A DNA stretch of 64,000 nucleotides from Ophioderma brevispina (taxonomy: Eukaryota > Echinodermata > Ophiuroidea > Amphilepidida > Ophiodermatidae), in assembly GCA_023653785.1 (NCBI GenBank), contig JAMKCH010071878.1, positions 20,958 through 84,957 of the forward strand, given 5' to 3'. The position numbers and the translations under genes are program-made. Below the pieces are notes generated by a model that saw nothing but the letters and a program-made list of their open reading frames with translations, ran no database searches and had not been told where the DNA came from. Below, in pieces: positions 44,608 to 56,324 of the stretch. Every line of letters starts with the position of its first letter. The first letter of the stretch is position 1.

Positions 44608-46121
44608 TAGACTGGTCCATTTTAAAAAGCACTAGTGAAGGCATTTTTGAGTAAGCAATGAAACAGTTTCGATATGGATATTTATGCTGATTACCAAATC
44701 TTCCGGTCCCAAAGCCTAACTTTTAGGGGAAGGGTGCCTAATTTGCATAAATTCAAAATGGCCGCCATTTTAACATTTTTTGTACATAACTCAAAGAGTT
44801 AAGGCTGGTAAAGGGGCTTCCTATTGGTCGATACATATGTTTTCGGGTCAGAGGAAACACAATTAGACCATCAGTTAAGGTCTTATGCCATATATTGACA
44901 ATGAATTTCAAATTTAAACCACGGCCGCCATTTTGAATTTTTATGCAAATTAAGTGTCAACATGACCATGCTATAAGGTTCATGCACAGGTTGGGAGCAA
45001 AAATGTGTTACATGTTGAAATACAAATTATTAACACTTTTCACACTGAAATGAGGTAAGTCATCATTTTTGGAGATAGCTATAAAACTATATATTGTTGC
45101 TAAAGCAAAAATGTAAGGAAAAGACCAATATACATGGAATGTGATATACAGGGTGCCACAGTGTCATATCAAGGTGAAAAGTGGAAATTTTTGATGTAAA
45201 AAAGTACATAATTTGTGGCAGTCTAATTTGTTTACCTTCAATTAACATCAAAATGTTAAAACTGTTGTATTGAGGTCAACCAGTGCATGCCACCTAAATA
45301 ACAAACCAAATAATTTAGATGTTGTTTATCTTAATACATGGCAAGGGTTACAAAAAGATAAAACCAAAAAAATGCCAAAAGCCCCCGAAAATAAATAATT
45401 TATAGACTTTAACACATGCCTCACCCGTAGGCACCTCATCCATAGGCACCACCCTCTCTGACCCGACGGACTTAAAATTACGACAAATCAAAAAGTAAAG
45501 ATAGCACAAAATTGAATCTGCTAACATATCAAAGCTAGATAAAATACCCTTTAAAATGAAATATAAATCGGCTGAAAACCTAACGTGATCTTATGATCAA
45601 TAAAAAATGTTTAAATATTTGTGAAAAGGTAACGCCACCCTCATTTTGATACCCCAACTCTGGCGCATGACCATAACTTAATGATCTAATTGTAAGTCTT
45701 GACCTGAAAAACGTATGTATAGGGGACACAAGAATGACAGTCAAGCCTTAATATCATTGAGTTATGTACAAAAATGTCAAATGCAGCCATTTGACTTTTG
45801 ATGCAAATAACTGTTAAGTTGACCTAATGCTATAAACTAATGATTCTAATTGATGCCTTAACCTGAAAACATTGTATAGACACAGAATGAAGTCCTTACA
45901 AGCCTTTAAATTCTTGAGTTATGTACAAACAACGTAAAATGGCGGCCATTTTGACTTTATGCTAATTAGGCACATTTTCCTCTCAAAATTCAGCTTGGGG
46001 AACCAGAAAAATTTGGAGTAGCATAAATATTTTTCATCTTAAAACCCTAACAACAATTGCTTTTACTCAAAATCCTTCGTCATGTTGAAGGAAGCCCTTT
46101 TTTGAGAAATGGACCAGTCTA
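44608..46121. mobile_element. 1.5-kb element with ~240-bp terminal inverted repeats, unit 2 only
   Basis: The ends are TA|GACTGGTCCATTTT and AATGGACCAGTC|TA, so it may be flanked by a TA duplication. Inverted matching continues inward for about 240 bases: TTTTTGAGTAA, GATATTTATGCT, GGTGCCTAATTTGCATAAA, then AAATGGCCGCCATTTT and TGTACATAACTCAA. The TTGAGTTATGTACAAA / CGGCCATTTTGACTTT module is repeated in the interior (about 44,930, 45,760-45,800, 45,925-45,955). No long reading frame exists, so it is non-autonomous. Unit 1 lacks it, though about 60 bases around the site differ and the empty site is not exact. Termini and TA fit the Tc1/mariner group loosely. Confidence 0.8.
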
Positions 46122-46357
46122 CTACTCTAGTGGGTCCTTTCATTAATGATTACCAAATACAACTTAATTGTGTTTATGTGTGCAGTGATATAGGAATGCA
46201 TTATTTCCTCCAATGTGTTGAAAGGATAATATTTTTGCAGGTCAAAGGTAAAGTATAGTCTCATTACAACTTTTAATGAAATATTGCTTGGCGTTTTCAT
46301 CCTTATACTTCTATCCTACATGGAATAATGTATCTTATGTCAACATTTATTTACAAA

Positions 46358-46985
46358 CTACATTACTTAGTTGTATGAGTACCATAAACTTTTTTAACCT
46401 TCCTCTTACTATTTCCAAAATAAAGTGGTCCGTCATTTAAAAGTAATTGTGTTGTCATCTTTGTATTGTTTTGCGTGTCCGGATCCTGTATTTCACAATC
46501 GTTTGGTGGCGCTGTGTAGCGTTGTAGCATATCTCCTAGTATGAGTATACATGTACAAAATCTTACTTCTCTATTTCGTTTATTTGACAAGAAGTTAAGA
46601 AGGTTTTCTTTACTCATTTTCACAGGATTTCGAGCTACATTACTATAGATTGTATGACCGGCCACCATAAACTTTTTTTACCTCTGGCCATTAAAATAAT
46701 TCCTCTTATCCTCTCACGGTGATGGACATTCCTACACTTTTAATGGGAGGTATCAATTATTTTGAAATCTACTATAATAAATTATCACTTTGGTTTGGGC
46801 TCATTGCTTTGCGGCCAGGGCCCCGGTATTTTCACAATCATTTGGTGGCGCTTGGTAGCGTTGCAGTGCATGCACCTAATAATAAGTACATGGTACCACA
46901 GATCTTACTTGTCTGATTTCTATTATTTAACAAGAATTTATGGCTTTTACTTTGCCCATTTTCACGCATTTCCACCGTAATTTAA
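46358..46985. repeat. Local tandem duplication inside unit 2
   Basis: CTACATTACT..TTGTATGA then CCATAAACTTTTTT begins at 46,358 and again at 46,635. Both are followed by CACAATC.TTTGGTGGCGCT, GTAGCGTTG, CTTACTT.TCT and TTTTCAC. Unit 1 has this sequence once (35,615-35,930). The first copy is shorter, with the TTAAAATAATTCCTC part reduced. The duplication happened after the big one. Confidence 0.75.
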
Positions 46986-48098
46986 GTAGTATTATCTTTT
47001 AGAGACAATTGTAGACAACCTTGAGCATTTAAAAGAAGTTACAAATTATTCACTTGCGGTAAACTACTAGAGTCATGTGTAGTTTGACAGGACAATGCCT
47101 GAAAACTTAATCCATGACCTCTATTGGGGCTTGACGACTCAAACATTCCAGCATTTACACAACCAATGGAACCCTAATGCTGAGAATAAATCACATCCTA
47201 TGTTTTATAGTAACTCCTCCTCACTCTGCCTCACAACTTTTCTTATGTGTCCCTGTGAATAATGAGCGTGAATTATTTCGTGTCGTTCAAAGTGTCAAAA
47301 GGATCACGAAGATCACATGCCCTTCGAGCAACATTCACATTTTTAGGAGAGGTCGATTTACTTACAAAGGTTTCAATAGGAAACACATCGGATTTTTCCT
47401 TGATGACGAGATCAAGTACTATGTTTTTTTCTAACAAACAGCGCTTCTTCTTCTTTGGACTCATTCTTGTCAAAGCCCTTTCTACTTTTCACGCATTTGT
47501 GCTCTGGGGCCATTACCAAAGACGCTGTTTATAGCAAGCCGGGTACGTAGTGAAAGAGTGGGCGCTTCCGGATAAAATTGTGAATTTTTACACACAATTA
47601 CTTTAGGGCATTGATATCCATAAAATTGATGGAAGCACTTTCGCACCCCCTTAATGGACCCAAGTTGGATTTAAGGTTATACAGGGTCAACATTTAAAAA
47701 TGCCCCCACATCATTTAAAAAGCATATGGAACTATTTTTTCCAAGATTATAATGTTCTTAAAAGGTATAGTTTACACTATGCTTATAGTTTTGGGAGCTA
47801 TGGGTTAAAAATTGTAAGAATGGGAAAAAGTCCAATTTTGCCTTTGTAAATCAAAGGCAAATTCCAAGGCAATCTCGTAAAATCATAATTTTATATATTA
47901 TGCATTTTCAATTGTTTTCATGTGGTGCTATTTTATAACTTTTTGAATGTTTGTAAAAAAAACCTTTGCCGGAATTAAAAATGTAAATCTATAATGAAGT
48001 TTTACAATGTAAACCCTGTACCTTAATTTGCATAAACTTGTTTCTCAACTCAAAACGCTTTTCTTTTCTACAAAGTCCATTTCAGATTATCCATAGAC

Positions 48099-48300
48099 GA
48101 CCACGGATATTCATTCAATTCAAGTTTATTTTTCATCATATACAAAACATACAAAACGCATCATTATACAAGATAAGGGGGGAGGTACAGCAGAAAGCAA
48201 AACCTGAAATCGTTGAAACCCCCTTAATGTAAAAAAACATCTAAAACCACACAAACATACATCAAGCGAAGCAACTAAGAATGTGAAACTATGTTTCGTG
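48099..48300 (-). mobile_element. Probable 3' end of a non-LTR element, unit 2 only
   Basis: About 200 bases absent from unit 1 (where CATTTCAGATTGTCC runs on to AGTCAACTGAA) are present here. On the minus strand they end AATAAACTTGAATTGAATGA, the usual kind of AATAAA-plus-short-repeat 3' end of non-LTR elements, with no coding part left. This fits a severely 5'-truncated insertion. Confidence 0.5.
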
Positions 48301-48303
48301 AAC

Positions 48304-48418
48304 AGTCAACTGAATTGAGTGCTCTAGTCTTTACCGTTGTAGAGGATGAAGTCCGGCTACACTGCGGGTACCAAACATGTATCTCAAAAACGGAAGTTTT
48401 AATTGAAATGGAAATACC
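48304..48418. repeat. Dispersed motif AGTCAACTGAA..., copy in unit 2
   Basis: Counterpart of 38,271-38,410; the landmarks AGTCAACTGAATTGAGT, CTTTACCGTTGTAGAG, GTCCGGCT and ATCTCAAAAACGGAAG are kept. Confidence 0.55.
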
Positions 48419-48820
48419 CATACATGAATTTATGGATACATAGCCTTTCTTCCTTGTTTTGTTCTTATATGGAAAAATTATATCACCCCCTCAAAAAAAA
48501 AATGCTAAGCGCCTTTGCGTGGTTTTGTCCAAATAATACAAATTTGGCCATCATCTATGTCATACTTATCAAGCAGTGCAAATATGACGGCTTCTGGGAA
48601 CTAACGCAACAAAAAAAGGGAATTCACACTAAACCACGTACCTCAAAGGGCGTGGTTTGTAGTGCCTGAAGTGTGGGTTCGGTATGAAAACATCAAAGAT
48701 AATTGTGCTTATGTCATAAACGGTTTGCATTGAACCTTGGGTAGTAACCGTCCAGGATCAAACTACATCTCAGAACTTCGGCATGAGGCCAATATCAATA
48801 GAATACCTAACTGAAATTTG

Positions 48821-49321
48821 ATTAGCTATAAGTATAATCTTCATTTTGTGATTGTTTTTATTATCTATTTATTGCCTATAATTCAAATAAAAATGAAATT
48901 GAATAAATGCCGACATTGATCTACACACTCGGATTATGGATAGTTATATAGTATTTGCACGATGCATGGATTCTTTATGGATAGTTTGTTCACTAAATAA
49001 TTCATTTCATCTTGTAATATGAAGTAAGCGAGGCCGTTGCCCGATCATTGACTGGCTCTACTAGTGGAAAATGTAAGAACCATTGTCATTATTTTTTTCA
49101 GAAATTAACCGTATATTACTGAATAACGTTTAGAGAAAAATATATCCACCATAGCAATTAGGCTTAGCCCATAGAAATTCTTATGTATTCGGCGCATGCG
49201 CGCCGCGGCATACAAATTCGGATTCTCACGGTTACACATTGTATGCTAGGTCAAAATCTCCTTATGAACTTTTTCTTGACTAACACTAAATGGTCCTAAG
49301 GACCGTCATCAATTATTAAGG
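48821..49321. other. Spacer with a small CpG-rich palindrome
   Basis: Mostly AT-rich and unassigned. A CpG-rich patch at 49,188-49,210 contains GCGCATGCGC (see separate entry). Confidence 0.45.
49192..49201. promoter_or_regulatory. NRF1-like palindromic site (speculative)
   Basis: GCGCATGCGC is a perfect match to the core of the NRF1 consensus and stands in a short CpG-rich patch within AT-rich DNA. In animals such sites mark promoters. No first exon or TATA/initiator arrangement can be seen beside it, so it may be coincidental. Confidence 0.25.
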
Positions 49322-49637
49322 CGGTAGGGGGCGCTGGGAGAATTGGTGCGATCCGACACGGCAAAATTACACCCCCCATTGCAGATGTAAAATTACAGCC
49401 ATGACCCACCATTGCCTCATGACAATTTTACATCCCCCCCTTACATCTTCAAGACCGAGAGCCAAATCACCATTAGATTAAGTTTGTGGTTAGGAGGAGC
49501 TGGGATAATTTCCAGATCGACACCCCAAAGTTACATAACCCCCTCAGGCCCTATTGCTAGATGTAAAATTACTCCCCCCATTGCCTCATGACAATTTTAA
49601 CCTATTCCCCTTAATTTAAGACCGAGAGCCAAACCAT
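49322..49637. repeat. Two-copy tandem repeat of ~165 bp
   Basis: Units 49,322-49,471 and 49,489-49,637 share GGAG..GAGCTGGGA, AGATCGACAC/CGATCCGACAC, GATGTAAAATTAC, ATTGCCTCATGACAATTTTA and AAGACCGAGAGCCAAA. CATGACAATTTTACATC and GATGTAAAATTAC also face each other as an inverted pair inside each unit. Confidence 0.7.
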
Positions 49638-50770
49638 GAAAGCAGACGGACTTTTATTTAGAGTTTACCACCTATGTATCAAGGGAAAAAGCCAAAAACG
49701 AAAAAAAAAAAACACACAAAATCAAACAAAACCAAATATCGAAACCATGCTTGTAAATGTGCCAACTTAGTTGGTGTCGCAAACCTTAAAATGTCAATTT
49801 CATCCACTGTAGCCCCATCTGAATGTATACATGACAAAATTAATAAAATAGTGTAAGCCTGATGGAGTGAAACCATTTTAATTAAAGTGCTTCCAGAAAT
49901 GGCTGCTGCTCAAGAGATCTAATCTCTACAATTATTTCCCCGATTGACTCAACTGATTCAGAAGCATGTCACTCCCCCACCTGAAATTTCCCTGAAGAAC
50001 CAAGTGTCCAAGATGTAGCATTGAGTGGTCTGGCCTCCCTTCCCCTGTTTCGAATCGTGGACATTATCTAAAAATTAGAGTTGTACTTTAGTGGTGTCAA
50101 ACAGACCAATATGCATAATATCTTTCCCCCTAGTGAAAATTACTGAGGTAGACATTTGTTTCTGACTTCTTGGGCAGACCAATGCATAATGTCTAAACAC
50201 CTATTCATCGCTTTCTATATAGCCCTTCAGACACGGTGGATAATTGACGAACTATGAATCAAATTTGTGAGAATAGCTTGTGAAAAGGCACATTCCAATT
50301 CCAGATTTAATTGTTTGGTAACAGATCCCGAAACGCTAATCTATTCTGATACGCGCCAGAGTCGGGTCATTAATAATCCCCTATTTATATTGCTATCAAC
50401 CGCCAGTCCGCCAATTGTCAATAGACGCCATAATTTGGAGGAAAAGTTACTTCAAATATGCATATTATTGAAATTGCGTGGCTAAGGCAGATTTGAGAAA
50501 AATAAATTATTGCTCATGTCTTGGCATTGACCTGGTGAAACTAAACTCCTTTCAAGGGGTTTACTGTAATTTTGAAATAACGATTTCTCTTTTTAGTCTT
50601 TTGCAATGGACAAATCGGAGGTCCCCTATCTAAAGTGTGCCACGAGATATTTTTGGGACAACCATATATGTTTAATGTAGTTATTTCATATTAGACCCCC
50701 AATAGATTTCTTACCTTGTCTTGGATTCAAAATTGGGGAATAAAGCGTTGAAACTAATGTTTACGTGAAG
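49638..50770. other. Unassigned spacer
   Basis: No gene recognised; the A-run at about 49,700-49,710 creates low-complexity open stretches on both strands. Confidence 0.45.
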
Positions 50771-50955
50771 AGTCAACTGAATCGATTGCCCTACTTTGTT
50801 CACCATTGCTTCCGGACTGTGAGACCGGCGGCCAGATCTCCTGCCACCACCGGGGTAACCTCGAAAGCACTGTTTGGTGTCCTTGTTTTTTTAAGAAAAA
50901 AAGCTCTCCCTGATAAAAAAAAAAAGCCAGGTATCTCGAAAGGCGGGTGAAGTTT
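50771..50955. repeat. Dispersed motif AGTCAACTGAA..., third copy
   Basis: AGTCAACTGAAT, GCCCTACT, CACCATTG, TCCGGACTGTGAGACCGGCGG, CACCGGGGTA and TATCTCGAAAGGCGGG parallel the copies at 38,271 and 48,304, with extra bases between the last two landmarks. It lies 2 kb outside the duplication. Confidence 0.45.
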
Positions 50956-53330
50956 TTCCAGCCACTGATTTAAAAATCTCACTTTTTAACGCGGGAGAAG
51001 AGGCAATATTGGGTTACGGCCCATATGATAACACTGTCCTAATATAACACCTTCACAAACAAAACAAATAAGTCCCCTTGGCCCACAATGATCTGAATTA
51101 AGTTCAGTCAAACTATTATGTGACCTCACACAGCGAAGACTCCAATGTAACGCCATGTACACAGTTTTCAAAATATAAATCCTTGGGAATCGTTTTTATA
51201 CTATATTCCTTTTTGGAAACAATCCTGAAAATGACGGTTGTTCAGCATTCAAAACGATGGGTTTATATCCCTAACGTCCTTATACTTTTGCCCTTTTAAA
51301 AAATCTAACAAGAAAAATAAACGCTACCATCACTTTTTTTTGCCGGTGATCCGGTCAGATTTTCCTCAGCAAAGTTAGGATCTCAGGACTTTTCCCTGCT
51401 CTCTTGTTTATAACATAAGAAGTAAAATAATAATATTTAATCACAAAGCTAAGGATACTGTAACAATATGGATTGCAAACTGCTTTTATTTAAGTTTCCA
51501 GAGAAGCCTTGCAACTTTAACTTAAACAAAAGCAAAAAGGGACTAAAACAAGCTAGAATTGTGAACACCTTAAGCTTCAAGCTATAAATGGATGGAAATG
51601 TCGGCGATCAAGTTAACACTTGTCGAAAAGTAATCCAATTTTAAACCAGGGCACGAAGCTGTTTTAAAAGGGTTAAATAGGCAAGCACGTTGTACAGAGG
51701 ATAAGACATGTTACCATTTACACTTTCGGTAAGGTATATCTTTGTAGATCTATTTTAGTTGTTTACCAATTTACACTTTGTCACTTGCAACATGATATAC
51801 AATAGGAATACAAATCATATAATTGAAATGGTAAAACACATTTCTTTTGGCTAACACCTTGTTTTTGTGCCTAATTAACATCAAATATATTAAATATTTG
51901 TACAACACGGTACTTTGTACATCTATTTCACTCATTTCTCTCTATTACACCAATTACAATTCATCACTGATATACAAAGGAATAAAAATCCCGAAAGAAA
52001 AGTTTACAAATGTCTCTTTGGGTCTTGGATGACAACACATTATCGTACATAAGTAGCGTTAAAAATATATTAAAATAAATAAAAACACAGTAAAAATTCA
52101 AGACATAATTGCATGACTATTTTGTACAAATACCAAAAATAAAAAAGTAGCAAAACTAGCAATCCAGAAATAAATCAAGAAATAATTATATCTACACAAC
52201 TTGAAGATTACTCTGAACACCTTAAAACATAAAACAATAATATAAACACTTAAACAAGGGTTTTTTTCCAGACAAAATATTGATGGCAGACAATTGTCTA
52301 ACTCTGTCCTGGTAAATGTAAACAATAATATCTACAGTCATGAATTTGTCTTTAAAAAGTTCAAGTTTTAACATTGTATTCTATTGTTTTCTGAGAAAAA
52401 ATAAATGGTTTTATTTGATTTAGATTATAAGATGTTGTCTTACCTTCTCTTAATTCTCTATTGAGTCAAATATTCTGTATTACACTTTTTATTAAAATGC
52501 AATTTAAAATAGTGTAGAGAGTATTACACAGTTCAGCGATGTGAGGAATTCTCTTTTATATTTACTTTTACTAAAATTGATTCCCAATTAAAGTTCAATA
52601 CATGTCCGCTATATCTTGTAGAACAAGCTCCATTTATTTTCTGATATTACGTTAATATTTTAAAAGAAACAAAACTATATCAGATATCTCTTTCAACGTT
52701 TTAATATCGCGATGATAAGCATCATTTATCAATTTTCAGATCTGCATTTCTTACCTCGTAGAGTAACTTTAAATTAAAATTAATGTCCACTACATTTGTT
52801 TCATTTTAATTGTCGTACATATTTCAATAATAAATGTACTAGTATTTATAAGATTGCACTTGTATTCTTCCATAACATTTCCACACTGAATTGATCCTGT
52901 TTCGTTTCAATAAGTAACTCATAACTACCTTATTCTGATTTATTTGCTACCATCTTTTAAAAATCACTTAACTTCTATCTTTTTCATGAAAGGGGTTTTT
53001 TTTACTTTTTTTTAGGGGGGGATACTTTCCTCTTGTGACAAATGTAAGATTTAATTCCTTAATGTAATAGACATTTTGTATTTCAGTAAGCAATCGAGAA
53101 GGAGGTATAGTGTCCTTCCCACAATGCAATTCTTCCAACACATTTTTGCACAGGTTGTCACACGAATTAATAGTGATAATAGTACCTAAATGAACAGAGC
53201 TCATTCCAATCTTGCAATTTAAGTACTTTTTGTCAATATAAACTTATGTGACAACAAGTATAAAATTGTATTGGAAGAAATGTATTGTGGGAAGAATACT
53301 ATACCTCTTCTTAAGCAATCGTACCATTAC
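50956..53330. other. Unassigned strongly AT-rich spacer
   Basis: No gene, RNA or structured repeat recognised. It includes T-runs near 52,260 and 52,996-53,015. Confidence 0.45.
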
Positions 53331-53638
53331 TTAAGATTTTACCGGAAGTGGTCAAAATTTTGATGTTTACAGAAAGCTACTATTTCTTCTCATTTACCCT
53401 GTGAAATCTTAGGACTAAATGTTTGGTTTGGAAGTTAATCAGCGAAAATGTACTGCATTTTGGTCGACCAATATTAATTTTACACAGTACTCATGGGGCT
53501 CACAAAATCACATTTCTAGCTCTCACATCAAAACGGATTGAAATATCGCCGAGAAACTTTACCGATGGAGTTTTTGGGTGAAGGCAATTCTATCAAAATG
53601 AAAACTTTATATACTTAAATCGGGCCATCCCCCTTTAA
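53331..53638 (+). repeat. TTAA-bounded dispersed repeat, copy D (uninterrupted)
   Basis: The best full-length copy (308 bp) of the family at 6,932. It runs from TTAAGATTTTACCGGAAGTG to GGGCCATCCCCCTTTAA, with AATGTTTGGTTTGGAAGT, TTTTGGTCGACCAATATT, CTCACATCAAAACGGATTG, CGAGAAACTTTACCGATGG and TATATACTTAAATCGGG in order. It shows the sequence before insertion for the split copy A. Confidence 0.85.
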
Positions 53639-56324
53639 TTTTAAAAATGCAAATCAGTCTGCAAATAGAGCCCAAAATTATGAAATAGTTATACCAAAGA
53701 TATAATAAAAAAAACACAAGAACAATATTGGTGAATTTTACCTTGCGGATAAGAGAATTAATCTCATGAAAAAGCTTCCATATGACGGATCATACCTCAT
53801 TTGGTCTTATTAAATTGAGCGGCAACACACATTGCAACATTACACTACATTACAATACTTCAATCCTTAAGAATGCCAATCTCTCGAAATCTCCATTAAA
53901 TTTTTTAATATATAACCGGCCTATTTCAAATATATTTGTTGATATTTATGCTGAAAATATCAGCATGAACTATAACCGACATTACATATCTTTGCAGCAA
54001 AGCGTCTCCATGAATATAACCAATGCAACAATTGTTTATTGTCAAATTATCAGATATGGAAGGGAAGTATGGAAATAGACACAATTCAATGCCAATACTA
54101 ATAGATTTCAGGTTGCTATGGAAATTTACACTTAAAATTTTTATCTACGAGACACTGATACATCAGGTTGAAAATGATTAAATGTAGGACACGCTGAAAA
54201 TAACGCATTTTTGTCTTGCACACAATCTAGTCGAAAACATCACGCATAATCAGAGTATGAAACTCCTGATATTCTTAAAACGCATAGTATTGAACAAAAT
54301 GGAATGGAAAGAACTCGTAGGTTGCCTTTCTTTGCCTATATCTATTTTGTATTTTTACATGATCCAAAGGTAAATTCAGGCAGAATATATCTGACGGCAA
54401 AGTGATAAAATCAATTGATAAAAAAGATTTTAAAAAAAGCGGGAACAATAAGAATAGGTGAACAGCTGTACCATTTTGTTCACTATCGTAGCCAAAATGT
54501 TTAAATAGAGTCAGTTGGCATGGACATCATCAGGAAGCAACTCAAGTGCAAATGTCAGATGGTTAAACATAGTAGCAGGAGACTATTGAATTCCACTCCA
54601 ATTTTGTCAACAAATTGAAAACTAAAATATTGACGATAGACCTCTACAAAAATTAATCATGGGTCTTTGTTCAGTGTTAACGCCGAATCACCCAAACGGT
54701 GTATACTGAAACACATTAAGTATTTAGGATGCAATCAGAAAGGTTAGAAAAATAGAGAAGCGCATACAGCTAAATCAATTTGAAAGATGTTCAGGAAATG
54801 GGATATGATGTTGTAAGCGCGGATTGATCACTAAGGTGTCTGACATTTTGACACTATTATTTACATGACTTGTAGAGATGTCGACGTACGGTGTTCTAGG
54901 GTTCTACGGGGGTGAGGTCATGCGGCTTTGATCGTCTATTTTAAGAAAGAGTATGCATGATATAAACCAATCCATCTCATCCCACGAATGTGTGGGCAAC
55001 TGCCAATAAAGGCGTTTCGACGAGTGAAATCGCTTTTCCAAAGTAATAAAAGTGTGACTCAATTAATAATAGAAGTGTAATTATTAATACCCAAATACTC
55101 AATATCTAAACTAACTCCCTCATTTGCCCTTGCCGTAAGCACACCAGCTGAGAGCTGGTTGGTCATGCGTTCAAATTTTCTTTACTCTCCTCTTGTAAAC
55201 CAGGATATTTTTTTAAATAAATTGAATGCTACATAAATGAGGGTGGAACTTAGCACATGGATCGTTATCAAGGTACGACTTAGGCTAATGAATTTTCGGC
55301 TATATTATAAATGATCATGCTGTAGATTAGCGTATAATTAATACCCTACTTTTTAACAGCTGACATGTAGATTTGCTATGGTGCCTTTCCGTTGAGCTGC
55401 AGGGCTTTTATATCATAGTTTATTATATTTTACGATAAATAACCCGAAGGGGGAAAGACTATCATAGTGCAATATTGAAGGATCTCCCAGATAATTCGCT
55501 GGTATATTCCCCATACCCCTACCTTGATTTCTATAAATAGGTACATATACTTTTTTTACTAGTCGAAACCATTTCAACGCCTTAGGGGACATCTTTTCCT
55601 TTGCTCCCATTCCGGAAAATACAAAACCAATTATTGCAACACTTAAATATTCAAGCATAAATCATATTTTTTGTGAAATTCTGGTTACAAATGTAGGTAA
55701 TATTTCGGGTAAAGACAAACGTTTTTCGCCGTCTTGTGCTTTTCCTGTGATCAACATAAAATAATACTCATGTATGTTAAAAGCAACATTATATTTGAAA
55801 AATTAGTCGACACAAGGGCAATACTATAAGTTCGGTTGATATTTACTTTTTTACCACAGATCTAAGAAATAGGCATTTTTCACAACACGCGGATTGCAAT
55901 GAGCATCGGTCCACATTCAGGACAACAAATGTCAATTTATTTTGCTATCAAACAATCATTTGGGGGGGGGCATAAATCAAAGACCCTGAATTGATAATAT
56001 TTAACTGTCTTACAAATATGGTAGCCTATAGCCTTTAAGTTAGCATACATTCTTGTATCCAGAACCCAATTGGATGGCTGGAAGAATTTTCTGGAAGAGC
56101 AACCAAACGCAGGTATCAATTTCAATTGCCATCGAAACCGGACAATTGGCCAGGCCAGTTCTTCATAACCTACACACTTTGGTCCTAAATTCCTATGGCT
56201 TTGACATATAAATATAAACATCAGAATATTTACAAAATTTCAAAGGCAGTTTCTCCGCCTTCACCATCAACTTCTACCAAGAAATACCTATTCATGACGT
56301 AAACATGAATAATAAAACTAGCCT
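53639..56324. other. Unassigned spacer
   Basis: No recognisable gene. Open stretches at 53,782-54,078 (+), 55,413-55,658 (-) and 55,937-56,221 (-) have no family resemblance. A G-run lies at 55,961-55,969. Confidence 0.45.

Larger units (their letters stand above)
39150..48820. repeat. Tandem segmental duplication, unit 2
   Basis: Second unit of the direct duplication, starting within about 100 bases of the end of unit 1 (GTATACTTTTTAAC..CTGTAGAAT, matching 30,447-30,474). Its end near 48,815 (GGCATGAGG..CAATATCAATAGA then TACCTAA) matches 39,013-39,045. Inserted relative to unit 1: 39,285-40,434, about 43,871-44,290, 44,608-46,121, an extra copy within 46,358-46,985, and 48,099-48,300. About 840 bases (42,815-43,655) are unlike unit 1. 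No gene is recognised in the unit. Confidence 0.9.
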
